This document shows positions 10,955 through 22,549 of a stretch of 64,000 nucleotides of DNA, one piece after another. Source of the stretch: Cinnamomum chago (taxonomy: Eukaryota > Streptophyta > Magnoliopsida > Laurales > Lauraceae); the NCBI GenBank assembly GCA_038049695.1, contig CP142451.1, forward strand, positions 13,318,501 through 13,382,500, in the 5' to 3' direction. The notes beneath the pieces are model-generated. The model was not told where the DNA came from. It saw only the letters and a program-made list of their open reading frames with translations, and did no database searches. Position 1 is the stretch's first letter; every line of letters begins with the position of its first letter. A program made the position numbers and the translations under genes.

Positions 10955-13900
10955 ATGGCAATTTGGCAATCTATTTTCATGGTCCTTGTTTATCTAATCG
11001 TGCTTAATCAAAATGTTGTTTATGCTAATTTTTATGCGAGCACCGTCTTCAACTGGGGCGAGCACAATCATCGATTTCAGGCGACGGCGAGGAGCTTCAT
11101 CTTCTACTTGATAGAGATTCAGGTATCTTCTTTGTAATTTCATTGAAATAATGCAGATTAGTTAACGCTGTTAATATTTATATTTTTCCTTATTTTTCAC
11201 TGTAATGATTTTGCAATGTTTCCTTTAGAGCTTGTTTGTTTGCATAGAATACATAGTAACTGAATGCATAAAAATTAATGGTCAATGAGGGAGGTGAAGT
11301 CGAGGGATGAAAGATATAATCCATTTCCTAAAATTTGAACTACTAGAGAATTACTTAGGGTGGTGAATAAGTGTTCATTTTCCATCTCCCTTCGACTTAT
11401 TTTCATTAAAGGGAAGATAACGTGATGGTCGTTTTTATGAAAATTCATAGTTGTTTCTTTAATTTTAACCATTTTTAGAAATTGAAGTCCTACGATTCTG
11501 ATAAATTCAATTACATAAAACAAGCACGCCGTTATGTTGTTATCAGTACAGTTGATTAATGCAGTAAGATTTGAGAATTCCTCCACTGTTTGAGCATTCT
11601 GGCCTATTTTCATCCAACCGACGGTCTTCGAAAGAGTACAAGTGCCTCAGAAAGGCAAAATGAGCCTACATGAGGCTATAAACAAGAAGAAAAAAAAAAC
11701 ATAAATCCAACATTATGGATCAAGCAAAATGATAATGAAAATCCATGGTAAGGGTCAAGCTAAAACTAAGAAAATCTTCCTGGCACATTCTAGCAATCTT
11801 GAAGATAAAAGATAAAACTAATCTCTACCTTAAAAGCCCATGAAGGACTCGTAACACATGATAGACAAGGACAAATGAAGTTACCTTGGGGACCTAGTAA
11901 AATTAGAGAGAATGGTGTTTACAAAGGATTTGGAAAGTTGGAATTCCAAATTCCTGTAAGAAATTGTTGGACCTAGACATTGTTTGATGGGAAGAATTGA
12001 GGAAAGAGAGTGAGTTTGTTACAATAAAAATGTCCTTTTGACCTTTGAAGAAAAATAGAGAATTACAGTGCCCATGCAGAGTAGACATTTGACGAATTCC
12101 AAGAGAGAATTGGTCAACAGGAACATGAAGGTTAGGAACATGTTGTGGCAGGATTGACTCAATGATCGTTTTGGAAAATTACGAGTCTTTGGAAAATGTT
12201 GGGATACTTTCAGATTTGGAGATTTTCTCAGGGTATTATTGTGAGTCACACATGTAAATTAATATTTCTTAAAATACTGTTAAAAGGACATTTTCGTAGT
12301 CTTTTTCCTCTTTCGCTTTTGAGTTATTGTATTTCAATATTGTCGCTATTTTCTAGCAATATTTTCAGTTTTAACAATTGACTCGAGATAGATGAGAATG
12401 GAGCAACATAATTCATATTAATGATATTTTGAATATAATTATATGTAAATATCGCATTATTATTAATATATCATCATCATCATCAAACACCATCATCACT
12501 ATATTTGGGTCCAGGATGGGACTGGGCCACCATTACACCATTTTGGTCCAACAGGTATTGGGCCCTAGACTGCCACCAACCAATTAACCCAATGTGGATC
12601 CTTGGAACTGGTTGCCCTGCACACAATTTACCTGTAAACACAATTACTTGCAGCTCTGTTCAACTGTAATTGGTTATAGAAAAGAACATGTCAGGTTATC
12701 CACGAACCTTCGTTTTGCAGACACTGAGTTACAGTCTCTTTCTTTTACGAAGGTCTAAATGGGCATTGGGTCTAATATTGAACCAGTGTTTCTCGGCTCA
12801 GGTTACTGTTCTCCCTTTTCACATTCACAAATCACAGACCAAGAAAGTAAAAATGAATTTGCATTTATAAATTAAAAACTTACTAACCTCCTTCATTGGC
12901 TATTCTCCTTTTCTTCTCAGGCTCTGGGATTCAATCAAGGGATCAGTTCCTCTTTGGAAGCATAGAAATGCGAATAAAATTAGTTCCTGGGAACTCCGCC
13001 GGCACAGTTACAGCATACTATGTAAGTTCCAAACAAGAGTCTTCTAAATTTCATTACAATAAAAAACTTGCGAAAAAACCAACTTCTGTACGCTGAGGAT
13101 ACAAGCAGTGAAGAGTCTCCAATACATATAAAAAACTTGGTCATTTTTAACTAACAGAGCTAGTAAATCCAAATCCAAAGACTCTACCCACTTTACGCTC
13201 CGTCACAACTACAGTTGACCCAGAAAAATAAACTGCCAACTTCTATTCCATATTCTTGCAGCTTTCTTCCACAGGCAGCAAGCATGATGAAATCGACTTC
13301 GAGTTCTTAGGGAATGTATCTGGACAACCTTACATTATTCACACAAATGTCTACACCCAGGGCAATGGAAGTAGAGAACAGCAATTCTACCCCTGGTTTG
13401 ACCCAACTGCTGATTTCCACAACTACACCATTCATTGGAACCCCAACCAGATTGTGTAAGTTCATGTACTCTCCAGGGACTTTTTTTTTTTTTGCCTGCA
13501 GATCATTGTCACAACAGCAGCTTAAGATAAGCCATGCCTGTACAAGTATATTAAAGTATCATCTTGTATTTATGCTCTAATAACTCATGCTCCAGGTGGT
13601 TTATTGACGGAATTCCGATCAGAGCATTCCCCAACTATGAAAGCATGGGAATTCCCTACCCAAATAAGCAAGCGATGAAGGTTTATTCTAGCTTATGGAA
13701 TATCGATAACTGGGCAACTAGAGGTGGCCTGGTAAAGATAAGACTGGAATAGTGCACCTTTCATTGCTAAATTTCAGCAGTTCAGTCCAAGAGCATGCAA
13801 GTGGTACAGGCCAATTAGCACTACCCAATGTGCCATTACTTCTGCAGCTAACTGGTGGAGTTCTCCCATATACAGCAAGCTGAGTTACAGTCAGATGGGG

Positions 13901-14008
13901 CAGATGAAGTGGGTCAGAGACAACTACATGATCTATGACTACTGTAAAGATACTCAAAGATTCAACTGGCACATGCCTCCTGAATGCTCTAAACAGCTCT
14001 TTCAGTAG
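10955..14008 (+). pseudogene. Xyloglucan endotransglucosylase/hydrolase (GH16) gene with two frameshifts
   Basis: XTHs are secreted enzymes that cut and rejoin xyloglucan in the cell wall. Exons are 10955-11122, 12921-13021, 13262-13455 and 13596-14008. Exon 1 encodes a signal peptide (MAIWQSIFMVLVYLIVL, ending near VVYA). Exon 3 holds the catalytic [11 protein letters not shown], followed by a glycosylation site (NVSG). Exon 4 has [21 protein letters not shown] and the C-terminal DYCKDTQRF and PPECS typical of XTH. Two breaks are visible. Near 11080 one base is missing in exon 1: downstream bases read as an XTH strand only in another frame, and the phase-1 splice fits only that frame. Near 13739 one base is extra, just after GGLVK. 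All other residues look family-like, so assembly error is a live alternative to a recent pseudogene. Confidence 0.85.
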
Positions 14009-15493
14009 ATTTGAATATCATCAGAATCGTCGTCATAATTATTAAAGCCTTGCCCCAACAATATTGGAGTAGAGTTGAATAATCACAGCAGAAAATTTTA
14101 TCAAGAATAGAAAAATATGTTGATGTGGTCATTGATAAGATGAACACACTCACGTTTCTCAATTGTTCCATTACTTCAATTGCTCACTGATGAAAAAGAT
14201 TGTTTTGGGTTCTTCATGTTTTATGAAATGAATAAAAATAGAACAGCTTGGATGATACTAATAAAGTGACTGAAAGCACACCAGGTTTGGCTATTAATAC
14301 TCTTAAATCTGTCATACAATGAAAAATTACCAACCCACTGTATGGGTTGTCAAAAGGCTTACTGAAGAGGTGTAATAGGCACTTTGAGTATAGGAGGTTT
14401 TGTGTGCATACAAACATGTGTGTATTGTGTGCATGTACGGACTCTAGTATCTATGAAGCAACTGGATGGAGATGGCAAGAACAATAATTTTCTATAGTTT
14501 TATCATGCCAACTTCATGAGTTAAGTTATTTGACACATTGATAACTGTTTTACTCACTGCTGACAGTGGTGCTTGAATAACAAAAGAATATAAGGCTCCA
14601 ATATAATTATATATGATCTACCAATAATATGCAGTTGTTTGTTCTTGCATAGTGTATTAATGTTAGCATGGAAAACCAAGTGCCCTGTAAAAAGTACACA
14701 TCCTGATCATCCAATCCTTCAATCCTAATTCATGTTCAGAGGAGCATAGACACTGTCAGAGTTTCAAAGAGAGAGACTCTGAAGATTTTGATCTTGAAGA
14801 GAATATAGTGAAACCAACTGTAAATAATCATTTGTCCCTAGAAATAAAATCATTAGTCAGATGATAACTATGTTTGAAATATAACAAGGGAATGGTAATG
14901 TCTTTTACTCCTCTCTTTCAATGAGTGGGTTTAATCATCTTCAACATGTGTCCTTTTATGGGTGGTTTGATATCATCATCACCATATCTCTCTCTAAGAT
15001 AAATTTCTCTAAACTAGAATAAGGAATTCAATATTGAACATCCACCAATTCAACCAATAGAACCAATGACAAAATACATGTCATATAAAGAAGTGGAAAT
15101 TTAACAATGGACATGACCTGAAATAGGTCCTTTTAATCTATCATTCTGAAGAAAAATAAAAATAAAAAGCTAGTACAAAAACCATCCTCAAGTAAAGCAC
15201 AATCATTATTAGATAATCCCAATCCCAGAGTAGAACAGATGAGACCCCTATTTCACACCTTGCAATTAGACGTACATCCAAACGTCGACTAAAACGATCT
15301 GAAGTCGAAAAATGGCACATGGGTCTTCTAAATCTCAAATCATTTGTTCAGCAAAAACATGGATTTTACAATCGATTTATGCTAAACAGCTAAATCCCAA
15401 CACTAACCCTAAACTCAAAAGATCAGATAACAAACATAGAATCAAAATTACCAAATGGGTCACCTGAATTTCTCATGAAATCACATGTTCTCA
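14009..15493. other. Spacer between XTH and the TMEM234 gene
   Basis: No coding or RNA signal recognised. The first part probably includes the XTH 3' UTR and the last part the 3' UTR of the minus-strand TMEM234-like gene. Confidence 0.5.
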
Positions 15494-15904
15494 TCAAGAA
15501 ATACAGACCCAGACCCCCAAAACAATGAGAAACGTACCAAACAGAGCAAACCCAATACGCATCTCTTCTCCTAGGACCATGGCAGAGACCGCGGTTGCAG
15601 CGAAAGTGGTTGCATTGGTGACTGGGACGGCGAGAGAGATTGGAGCGTCGCTCAAGATATAGAAGAAAGCAGCAGATGCTGAGAGATTTACGAGAAAAGG
15701 GACTGAGTATTGCCAGATTAGGAGGAGATCGAGCCACTTCTTCAGATAACCAAGGAGGAGTTGATGCAGTTTGGGAGAAGATTGATGGGGTATCGATGGA
15801 ATCGATCGAAGCTTCTGATCCCAAATGATCGCACCTCGACGCATTATAGCGTTCGTGGCACCCCAGACGAGGCCGATGGCGATCATCTTCTCTACATCGC
15901 TCAT
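15494..15904 (-). CDS. TMEM234-family small membrane protein
   Basis: A single-exon 136-residue protein starting MSDVEKMIAIGLVWGATNAI, with the family-defining N-terminal helix followed by MRRGA. Further features are a QYSVPFLVNLSASAAFFY helix, a SDAPISLAVPVTNATTF segment, VLGEEM and a final helix FGTFLIVLGVWVCIS. This gives about four hydrophobic segments (roughly residues 5-22, 63-85, 90-110, 116-136), as in the small drug/metabolite transporter-like fold of TMEM234 homologues, whose length is similar. The molecular role in plants is not established. The start sits at the first ATG after a CT/GA-rich 5' leader (to about 15960 on this strand). A longer 198-residue ORF in another frame over the same place is a shadow. 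Confidence 0.85.
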   Translation of the reverse strand: MSDVEKMIAIGLVWGATNAIMRRGAIIWDQKLRSIPSIPHQSSPKLHQLLLGYLKKWLDLLLIWQYSVPFLVNLSASAAFFYILSDAPISLAVPVTNATTFAATAVSAMVLGEEMRIGFALFGTFLIVLGVWVCIS

Positions 15905-16304
15905 CTCGCTCGCCCTCTCTCTCGCTCTCTCTCACTCTCTCTGAGTCTCTGTTCGTGTTGGGTAGTGACCCACCCTGACCCGTTGTGGTGCCCAGCCAGC
16001 TGAACAAGACCCGACCCATTTTTTACCCGCTAAACCCGATTTGCTTCATATATGGGTCGTCACGGGTCAGAATTTCCTGACCCCAACAAAGGATTAGGTT
16101 AGGGTTGACCCGCCTAAGATTTATTTAAAAAAAAATTGTCTGAGGGACAAGCTTGATAGGACCGACCTAAAACCCTACTGATCATGATCATGGAACTTAG
16201 GTGGGGGATGGAAAGAGATATCTTGGATAAACACATATATCAAGTTTGAGGTCAATCTCATGACTTAAAGCCCTTCTTCGTGGCCTACAAATTTAACAAC
16301 ATTG

Positions 16305-16495
16305 TATTAAAGAAAAAAAATGACCCTCGATCCACCTATCTAATTCATTCGGACCTATGAAAAGTCAATGGATCTAGTGTAATATAAGGGGTCTCACGTG
16401 TGTGGATGGTTCGGATGGATCACAAAGTCGGCCCCACAGTATTGTCCCTCAGTGTAATATGGTGAGGGATAGATGCGCGTGAATACTTTCCTATT
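16305..16495. repeat. Dispersed repeat family A, copy 2
   Basis: Similar along its length to 720-905 (TGACCCTCGATCC, CACGTGTGTGGATGG, ATTGTCCCTCAGTG, GAGGGATAGATGCGC). Confidence 0.6.
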
Positions 16496-16989
16496 TGTAG
16501 CCGGAGTCCAATGGGTCTGAAGCATGCTGAGGGATCGGGCCCAAAATCATATCTAAGTATTGCCATTTGAGCCCATTGGCCTGTCTGAATCCTCAATTAT
16601 CAAATATAGGTCCGTGTGGATTTGGCCAGCCATGGGTCCAATAAATGCCTTTCATGTGGATTTCGAAATCCATGTCCAAGCCTGACCTGAACAACTTCAA
16701 CCTATATTTTGCTTTTGATCAGGTCAGTCTTTGTGGGTTTGGGTTTGAAGTTTGACCAGAACAAAGTTGCACTCTGGTCCATGCCGAAGGCGCACACGAA
16801 CAAGCCTGAAGGTTCCAATGTATGGCGCATTTGGCAGTTGCAACTGAGTTTTGAGTCTGACTCGGTGACCCCAAGTTGAATTCAAAGATGAATGTCAAGG
16901 ATTTTAGTAGTTTTATATGGGTCCACACCTATGTGGAACTCTACCGCAAGCCTACCTATTGATCAGAACCATTCAAAATGAATGTCATT

Positions 16990-17165
16990 CCCTCTTCAAA
17001 TTTTATTTCAAGGGAAATTTGTCTCACCATAAAATCAAGCACTTGATTGATAATATGATTATGCATATGACTACTAATGCATAAGATTGTTCTAATCATG
17101 TTATCAGTCATGTGACAAATCTTACTGTGGGACCAACTCTTTTTGAAGTAAAATTTGAGGATATA
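16990..17165. mobile_element. MITE family C, copy 2
   Basis: The left arm begins CTCTTCAAATTTTATTTCAA and the right arm ends TTGAAGTAAAATTTGAGG. The centre has TGATTATGCATATGACTACT. The layout matches 9345-9520. Confidence 0.6.
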
Positions 17166-19896
17166 TTACTGGAGGAGATGATATACATCTACCAATCAAA
17201 AAATGGAGAAGAGATTTATTTTGAATGATTTGAATTATCAATAGGTGGGCCCACATTGGAGTTACACATATCTCACGAGGAGAAAGTGTGTGGGAGACAT
17301 AGAGGATCCGGATTTTGGACTGTTGAGAGTTGAATATGGAACCCCATATCCTTGGGTTGAGAACAGATCCCACTTTGGCTGAATATCATGAGGACCTGGA
17401 CTGGAAAAATGAAGGGTGTGGGTCCAATCTTTTGACTTGTGCTTAGTCTTGAATTTAAGGTGGAGCACACTGCATGGATCCAAATAAAATCTGGGTCAGG
17501 GCTCTAGTATAGGGGTGTTCATGGGCCGGGCCCATTCCCTTCGGGCCGGTTTCAGGCTTTAGTTCTAGTATTGGGGATGGGCCTGGATCTGAAATCTTGG
17601 CCCATTTAATATTTGGGCCGAGCTTAGATTAGGTATGATTTATTTGCCAAACAAGTAATATAGAAAGCTCAGGTAGAGGCAGAACTAGAAAATACGAGTT
17701 AGGGGTCGGTATGTAAAATAGAAAATTCTTTTAGGGCCAGTGTGGACTGGCCTGGATGGGTTGGCTAGCCCAAACATGATTGATGACATAAGGGGCTAGA
17801 AAGTTATGGCCCATGTAGGGCTTAGGCTGGATACAGGCCATGTGTTTCAAAAATTGGGCAAGCTGCTCAAACAGCCAAGATCAGTCGAGTCAACTTTACA
17901 TAAGGCTGGCATCATGGTGGTACTGGTGGCAACATATGAAAAAGAAGAATAATGATAAGACACACAAGTTCAAGTTGACAAAAAAGAAAGAAAAAAACAA
18001 ATGCAGATAAGATAATAAGAGTGCATAATTGATGGTGTAGGTGGAGAGTGGAATCTTCATCATTTGAAAAGGGAAGAGGGGAGCATGGCTTCACTGTCAT
18101 TAATGTCATTACTTTCATTTGCTTCGATCCCTCCATGCCACTGACTCTGCACAGTGTCTAGACAAAAGTAGACCATAAAATTTTAAAAAATGGAGGAAAG
18201 AAGGCTATGACAGAGAGGCTTTGATAATGGGAAAGGGATGGCCAATTCAGTAGAAAGAAACAAAATGAAAAAGAAAGCAAAGAAGAGGTAATAAAAAAAA
18301 AAAAAAATTGTAGCACACGACACCCCACACAGGTTTCCACTCTCATTAGAAAATAACATTTCCATAGATACTACATACTAGAGAGAGAGAGAGCTAAGAG
18401 CCTGTATAATTTAGTATAACTTGTATCTGCAAGAAGTATAATTTGGTTTATCTATTACGTGGTTTCCGAATTAGGTACAACGTGCTTTCCTTAACTTTTT
18501 GCATAATCAATGCTATTGATAAACTAATGACTCTCGATTGTTTTTTTTTTTTCCTCCCCCGGTCTCGACACAGGGGATTCAATAGAGCCCACACACATGA
18601 AAAGAGTGGCATGCATTAATCCCTCTAATCAGGTGACATGTTGGGACTGCCAAATAACTAGGGGTGAACCCAATTATGGTTTTTTGGGACACTCGCCCTA
18701 GGTGTACTAGAAAAAAGATGGTGACTATAATTTTAATATATTTTAAATTAATTGTCATATCCCCAAACCTTTATATATACATTTGGATCAAGACTTTTTG
18801 TTTGTTTTTGTTTGTTTTTTTTTTGTTTGGGATGATGTGGCTGTCCCTAGGTTTTTGACATAAGAAGACTATTTCCCCAAGTGATATCCATTGATCCCAT
18901 ATGAATGCACATTTGGTAAGTCTGACAGACGTAGAGAGCAAATTCATATCTTATGCCACTCTATTAACACTCAGCTGGTTCATTTGGATCAAGTCTTAAA
19001 ATTATGAGTCCATCTTATGTAAGTGTTGGTTTTTCGTATGATATAAAGGTAAAAAGACATGACCATTTTCTGGTTGGCTATTTATTTAAAGCATGTAAAA
19101 GATTAATAAAAAAAAGGAAAAATCTTATTAATTTGAGACCTAATTAAGTTAAGTTTTCATTTTTTAAGAAACCCATCACTACAAAGATCTCATCTTCATT
19201 ATTTTGTGTAACACTTAAATTTCATAATCAACTAATCTCCTTCTTTGTGATGCCCCAAGCGAGCAATTTCACACCACTTATTTAAAACGACTTTTGCATA
19301 AAATGGAAGGTTCATTATTTTTCTCTTTTTTGTGAAAAAAAGCACCATAGAAAATTGTTCAAATAAAGAAAAATCTCCCTGTTAGATTAGTGGTGAGCAA
19401 GGTTGGAGAACTCGTGATCAAAACCTGACTCGTACAACTCTAAAATATTGATCCAAAGAGAGTCACTTGAGTAATATTTTCTTCAAAAAAAAATAAAAAT
19501 AAAAACATCTAAAAATAGATAAACTACTTACAAATCTAGATATATGCACATATTAATATGTGTTCATAGTAATAAACTTAAATTAGTATATTTATTACAC
19601 TTCAATCAATCACATTTTTAAAGTTCAAACTCAGATCCTCAAGCAAAATACTTTTGAGGAATGGGTACGCAAACGAACCCTAAAAAACCGGGAAAAGGAA
19701 CTCCAAGATGAGAAATTCGCGCCGTGGCAACTGTGTAAGTAGAGTGGAAAGTGAAGGTTAGTTTTGTAACCTGAGCTGAAAAAAATAAGTGAGATCTCAT
19801 CTACGATTGGATTAGATATCCACTGAACTAGATTGCTGCCCAAGATTCAATAATCTGTATATTTCTCTACTCGGCCTTGGCTTTGAGGTTTCAGAT

Positions 19897-19904
19897 TATA
19901 AATA
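19897..19904 (+). promoter_or_regulatory. TATA box of the TIP4-type gene
   Basis: TATAAATA lies 115 bp upstream of the TIP4-type start codon. Confidence 0.6.
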
Positions 19905-19976
19905 GCAGTAGCAGCAGCACTAGGCGAGTCATCGAGCAGTGACAAGGGAGTTAGTCGGAAAGATCGCCGACTTCTT

Positions 19977-19978
<2 letters not shown>

Positions 19979-20009
<31 letters not shown>
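19979..20009 (+). repeat. (GA)n run abutting the TIP4-type start codon
   Basis: About 15 GA units end two bases before the ATG, so they lie in the 5' UTR. GA runs in plant leaders can bind BPC/GAGA-type factors. Here the run is also complementary to the (CT)n run after the stop codon of the same gene. Confidence 0.9.
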
Positions 20010-20011
<2 letters not shown>

Positions 20012-20012
<1 letters not shown>

Positions 20013-22494
20013 TGGCGAAGATCGCATTTGGAAGCAGGCAGGAGGCGACGCAGCCGGACTGCGTCCGGGCTCTGGTGGCAGAGCTCGTCTGCACCTTCCT
20101 CTTCGTCTTCGCTGGAGTTGGTGCATCCATGGCTGCCGGTAATTGTTAATATGAGATGCATGTGTGCACTCTCTATCATTCTCCACTCCAATATAGAATT
20201 TCTGCATGGTTAGGAGATGAAAGCTCTCTCCTTATAAATTTTTTTTTTTAAATAACTAGACATGTTAATCAATTTACTGGCTATAACCCACCTTGGAGAT
20301 GGTGGAATGGCATGAGGTGAGGATTTGCTCCTTGTGTTCAAAACTATCGTAAATTTACCAGGTGAGCATTTGTGTAGATTTAGAGGGCGCCACCCAGGCT
20401 ATTAGTCCAATTTGTGTGGAGTTAAAGAGCGTCACAAGGAGATTAGTCCAGTTCAACCACCCATGTCATAAAAAAAAAATTTACTAGCTAGAAAAGAGTT
20501 GGGGATCCAGCAATACAGATACCAATTACTCTATATAATTAATGGCCATGAAATGAAGATCCAAGTTTATTGGACAAATTTCACTTCAATCAAAGTTGGG
20601 ATTTTTTAGACTGATCATACTAAAACACTTAATTTAGATGTCTTTATTTTATTATTATTATTCTTTGCTTGAGGCCTTGAGTGATCTATATAATGGAGGA
20701 CTCAATTCAAATGGTAGCTGATGTAATAATGGATGTAGCCAAGAGGGCAGGGGTCCTCATGGCCGGTATATAGAAAACTTCATAGGCAGGAGAATGAGCT
20801 CAATTTTTTTATTTATTTTTAATCATGAGATTGCTTCTTAACAATTTGATCCAGATGAAATGTCAGACATAGAACCAAGATCAAAGAGAGAAGGGTATGT
20901 TGTTGATGGTGGTGGTGGTGTTGCTGTTGTTAATGATGATGATTTGATGAGATTTGGGCTAATTTTGGCCTGCAATTTTTAAAGGGGCGACTTGGGCTTG
21001 CTTATAGCTCTTTGAATAGGAGGATTTTGACATGCATTGAAGGCATTAATTAGTACATATTGTCCTACTGCTCTTCCATTTTCCTGCACTGAAGAAAAGG
21101 ATCTCATATGTTTTATGTTTATTTCCATGACAGCAAAGATGATTGGAGGAGCTGACTCTATTATGGGCCTCACTGCTGTTGCAGTGGCCCATGCTCTTGT
21201 TGTTGCTGTGATGATCTCTGCTGGTCTACACATATCGGGGGGTCATCTTAACCCTGCAGTTACACTGGGCCTCGCCGTCGGGGGCCACATCACCATCGTC
21301 CGCTCCATCCTCTATTGGATCACTCAGATCATCGCCTCTTCCCTCGCTTGCCTCCTCCTCAGATACCTGACCGGAGGATTGGTGGGTCACACATGTGCTA
21401 GTTTTCTTCACATTCCAATTTAGTACATAATTCACAGTATCACAATCCCTCATTCATCTGATGACATCTGCACCATGGGTCCAACAATCCATCAAGAGGA
21501 ACTCTGGGATCAAGATCATTAGATTGAGTGGGCAACAATAAGCCAATTAGTCAAAATACTTGGATCTCACAAATTCATTCCACCATATAACCTTAACCCA
21601 AAATCCAACGTTCTAGTGAATCCACCTAGGGGTGTCATTGGGTTGTGTAGCTGGGTTCACTTCTTAACTATGGTTCCATCCAAACCCAACCTCATGGAGA
21701 AAATGTGATGGCAACCCTTAATTACCAAGTCAGATTTATTTGATTTCGGATAGGGTCAATGCAATGGATTCGACTAGCATAAATTGAATCAGAAACTACC
21801 CCTTTATTTATTTTCTAGGAGATGTCATCCCAAATCAACTGAGGATTTAAAAATGGTGAACCCCAACCCAAATTACCGAGTAATGTTGAAGTTAAGTTAA
21901 GTTGACCAAGTATTAAGTAAATGCCACCTCTGTTCACTTGTTGATGACTTGTTATTTTAGCCTATCTCATCAAGCTAATGTCAGCTTAAACAGTTCTATC
22001 ATTAAACTAAATAGAAGCTTAGAGTCCAAAGACCAAAGGGAGTATCATTTGTGTGTGTGGGTGTGGGTGTGTTCGTAATGTTGTTTTAATGAGTTTTCTA
22101 CCCTACTTCTGTGCAGGAAACACCAGTACATACACTTGCTTCAGGTGTAGACTTCGCCCAAGGGGTGATCATGGAGATTGTTTTGACATTCTCCTTGTTG
22201 TTCACTGTCTATGCCACAATAGTAGACCCTAAGAAATTGGTTCCTGGAGGGCTGGGGCCCACGCTTGTTGGGTTTGTGGTGGGGGCCAACATTTTAGCAG
22301 GTGGGCCATTCTCTGGGGCCTCCATGAACCCTGCAAGATCCTTTGGGCCTGCTTTGGCCAGTTGGAACTGGACTGACCACTGGGTCTATTGGGTGGGGCC
22401 CCTAGTGGGTGGAGGCCTTGCTGGTCTCATCTACGAGAACTTCTTTATCACAAGGTCTCATGTTCCTCTTCCAAGAGAGGAAGAAGGTTTCTAG
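20012..22494 (+). CDS. Tonoplast intrinsic protein, TIP4 type (aquaporin)
   Basis: Exons 20012-20138, 21134-21381 and 22117-22494 join with phases 1 and 0 to give 250 residues. TIPs are six-helix channels of the vacuolar membrane that pass water and small solutes. Both pore motifs are present: SGGHLNPAV (NPA at 82-84) and [14 protein letters not shown] (NPA at 196-198). His62 (VAHA) and Arg199 match the selectivity-filter positions of TIP4/TIP2-type channels. [31 protein letters not shown] and [21 protein letters not shown] are close to known TIP4;1 proteins, which makes TIP4 the best subgroup. The intron positions equal those of the TIP2-type gene downstream. The leader and the 3' UTR carry complementary GA and CT runs. 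No lesion was seen. Confidence 0.92.
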
Positions 22495-22510
22495 GATTTA
22501 GATTTTTGAG

Positions 22511-22511
<1 letters not shown>

Positions 22512-22545
<34 letters not shown>
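22512..22545 (+). repeat. (CT)n run in the TIP4-type 3' UTR
   Basis: About 16-17 CT units begin 18 bases after the stop codon and are complementary to the (GA)n run in the 5' UTR. Confidence 0.9.

Positions 22546-22549
<4 letters not shown>

Larger units (their letters stand above)
16020..19896. other. Long spacer with dispersed repeats
   Basis: No gene recognised in about 3.9 kb. It contains family A copy 2 and MITE family C copy 2 (listed separately). Around 17510-17560 is a GGGGTGTTCATGGGCCGGGC segment of a kind common at plant repeat ends. Poly-T and poly-A runs occur at 18292-18306 and 18541-18553. The short ORFs are unsupported. Confidence 0.5.

Noticed and set aside
15423..16019. 198-codon minus-strand ORF
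   Set aside because: It overlaps the TMEM234-like gene in another frame, shows low-complexity Arg/Glu runs from CT/GA repeats, and has no family motif.
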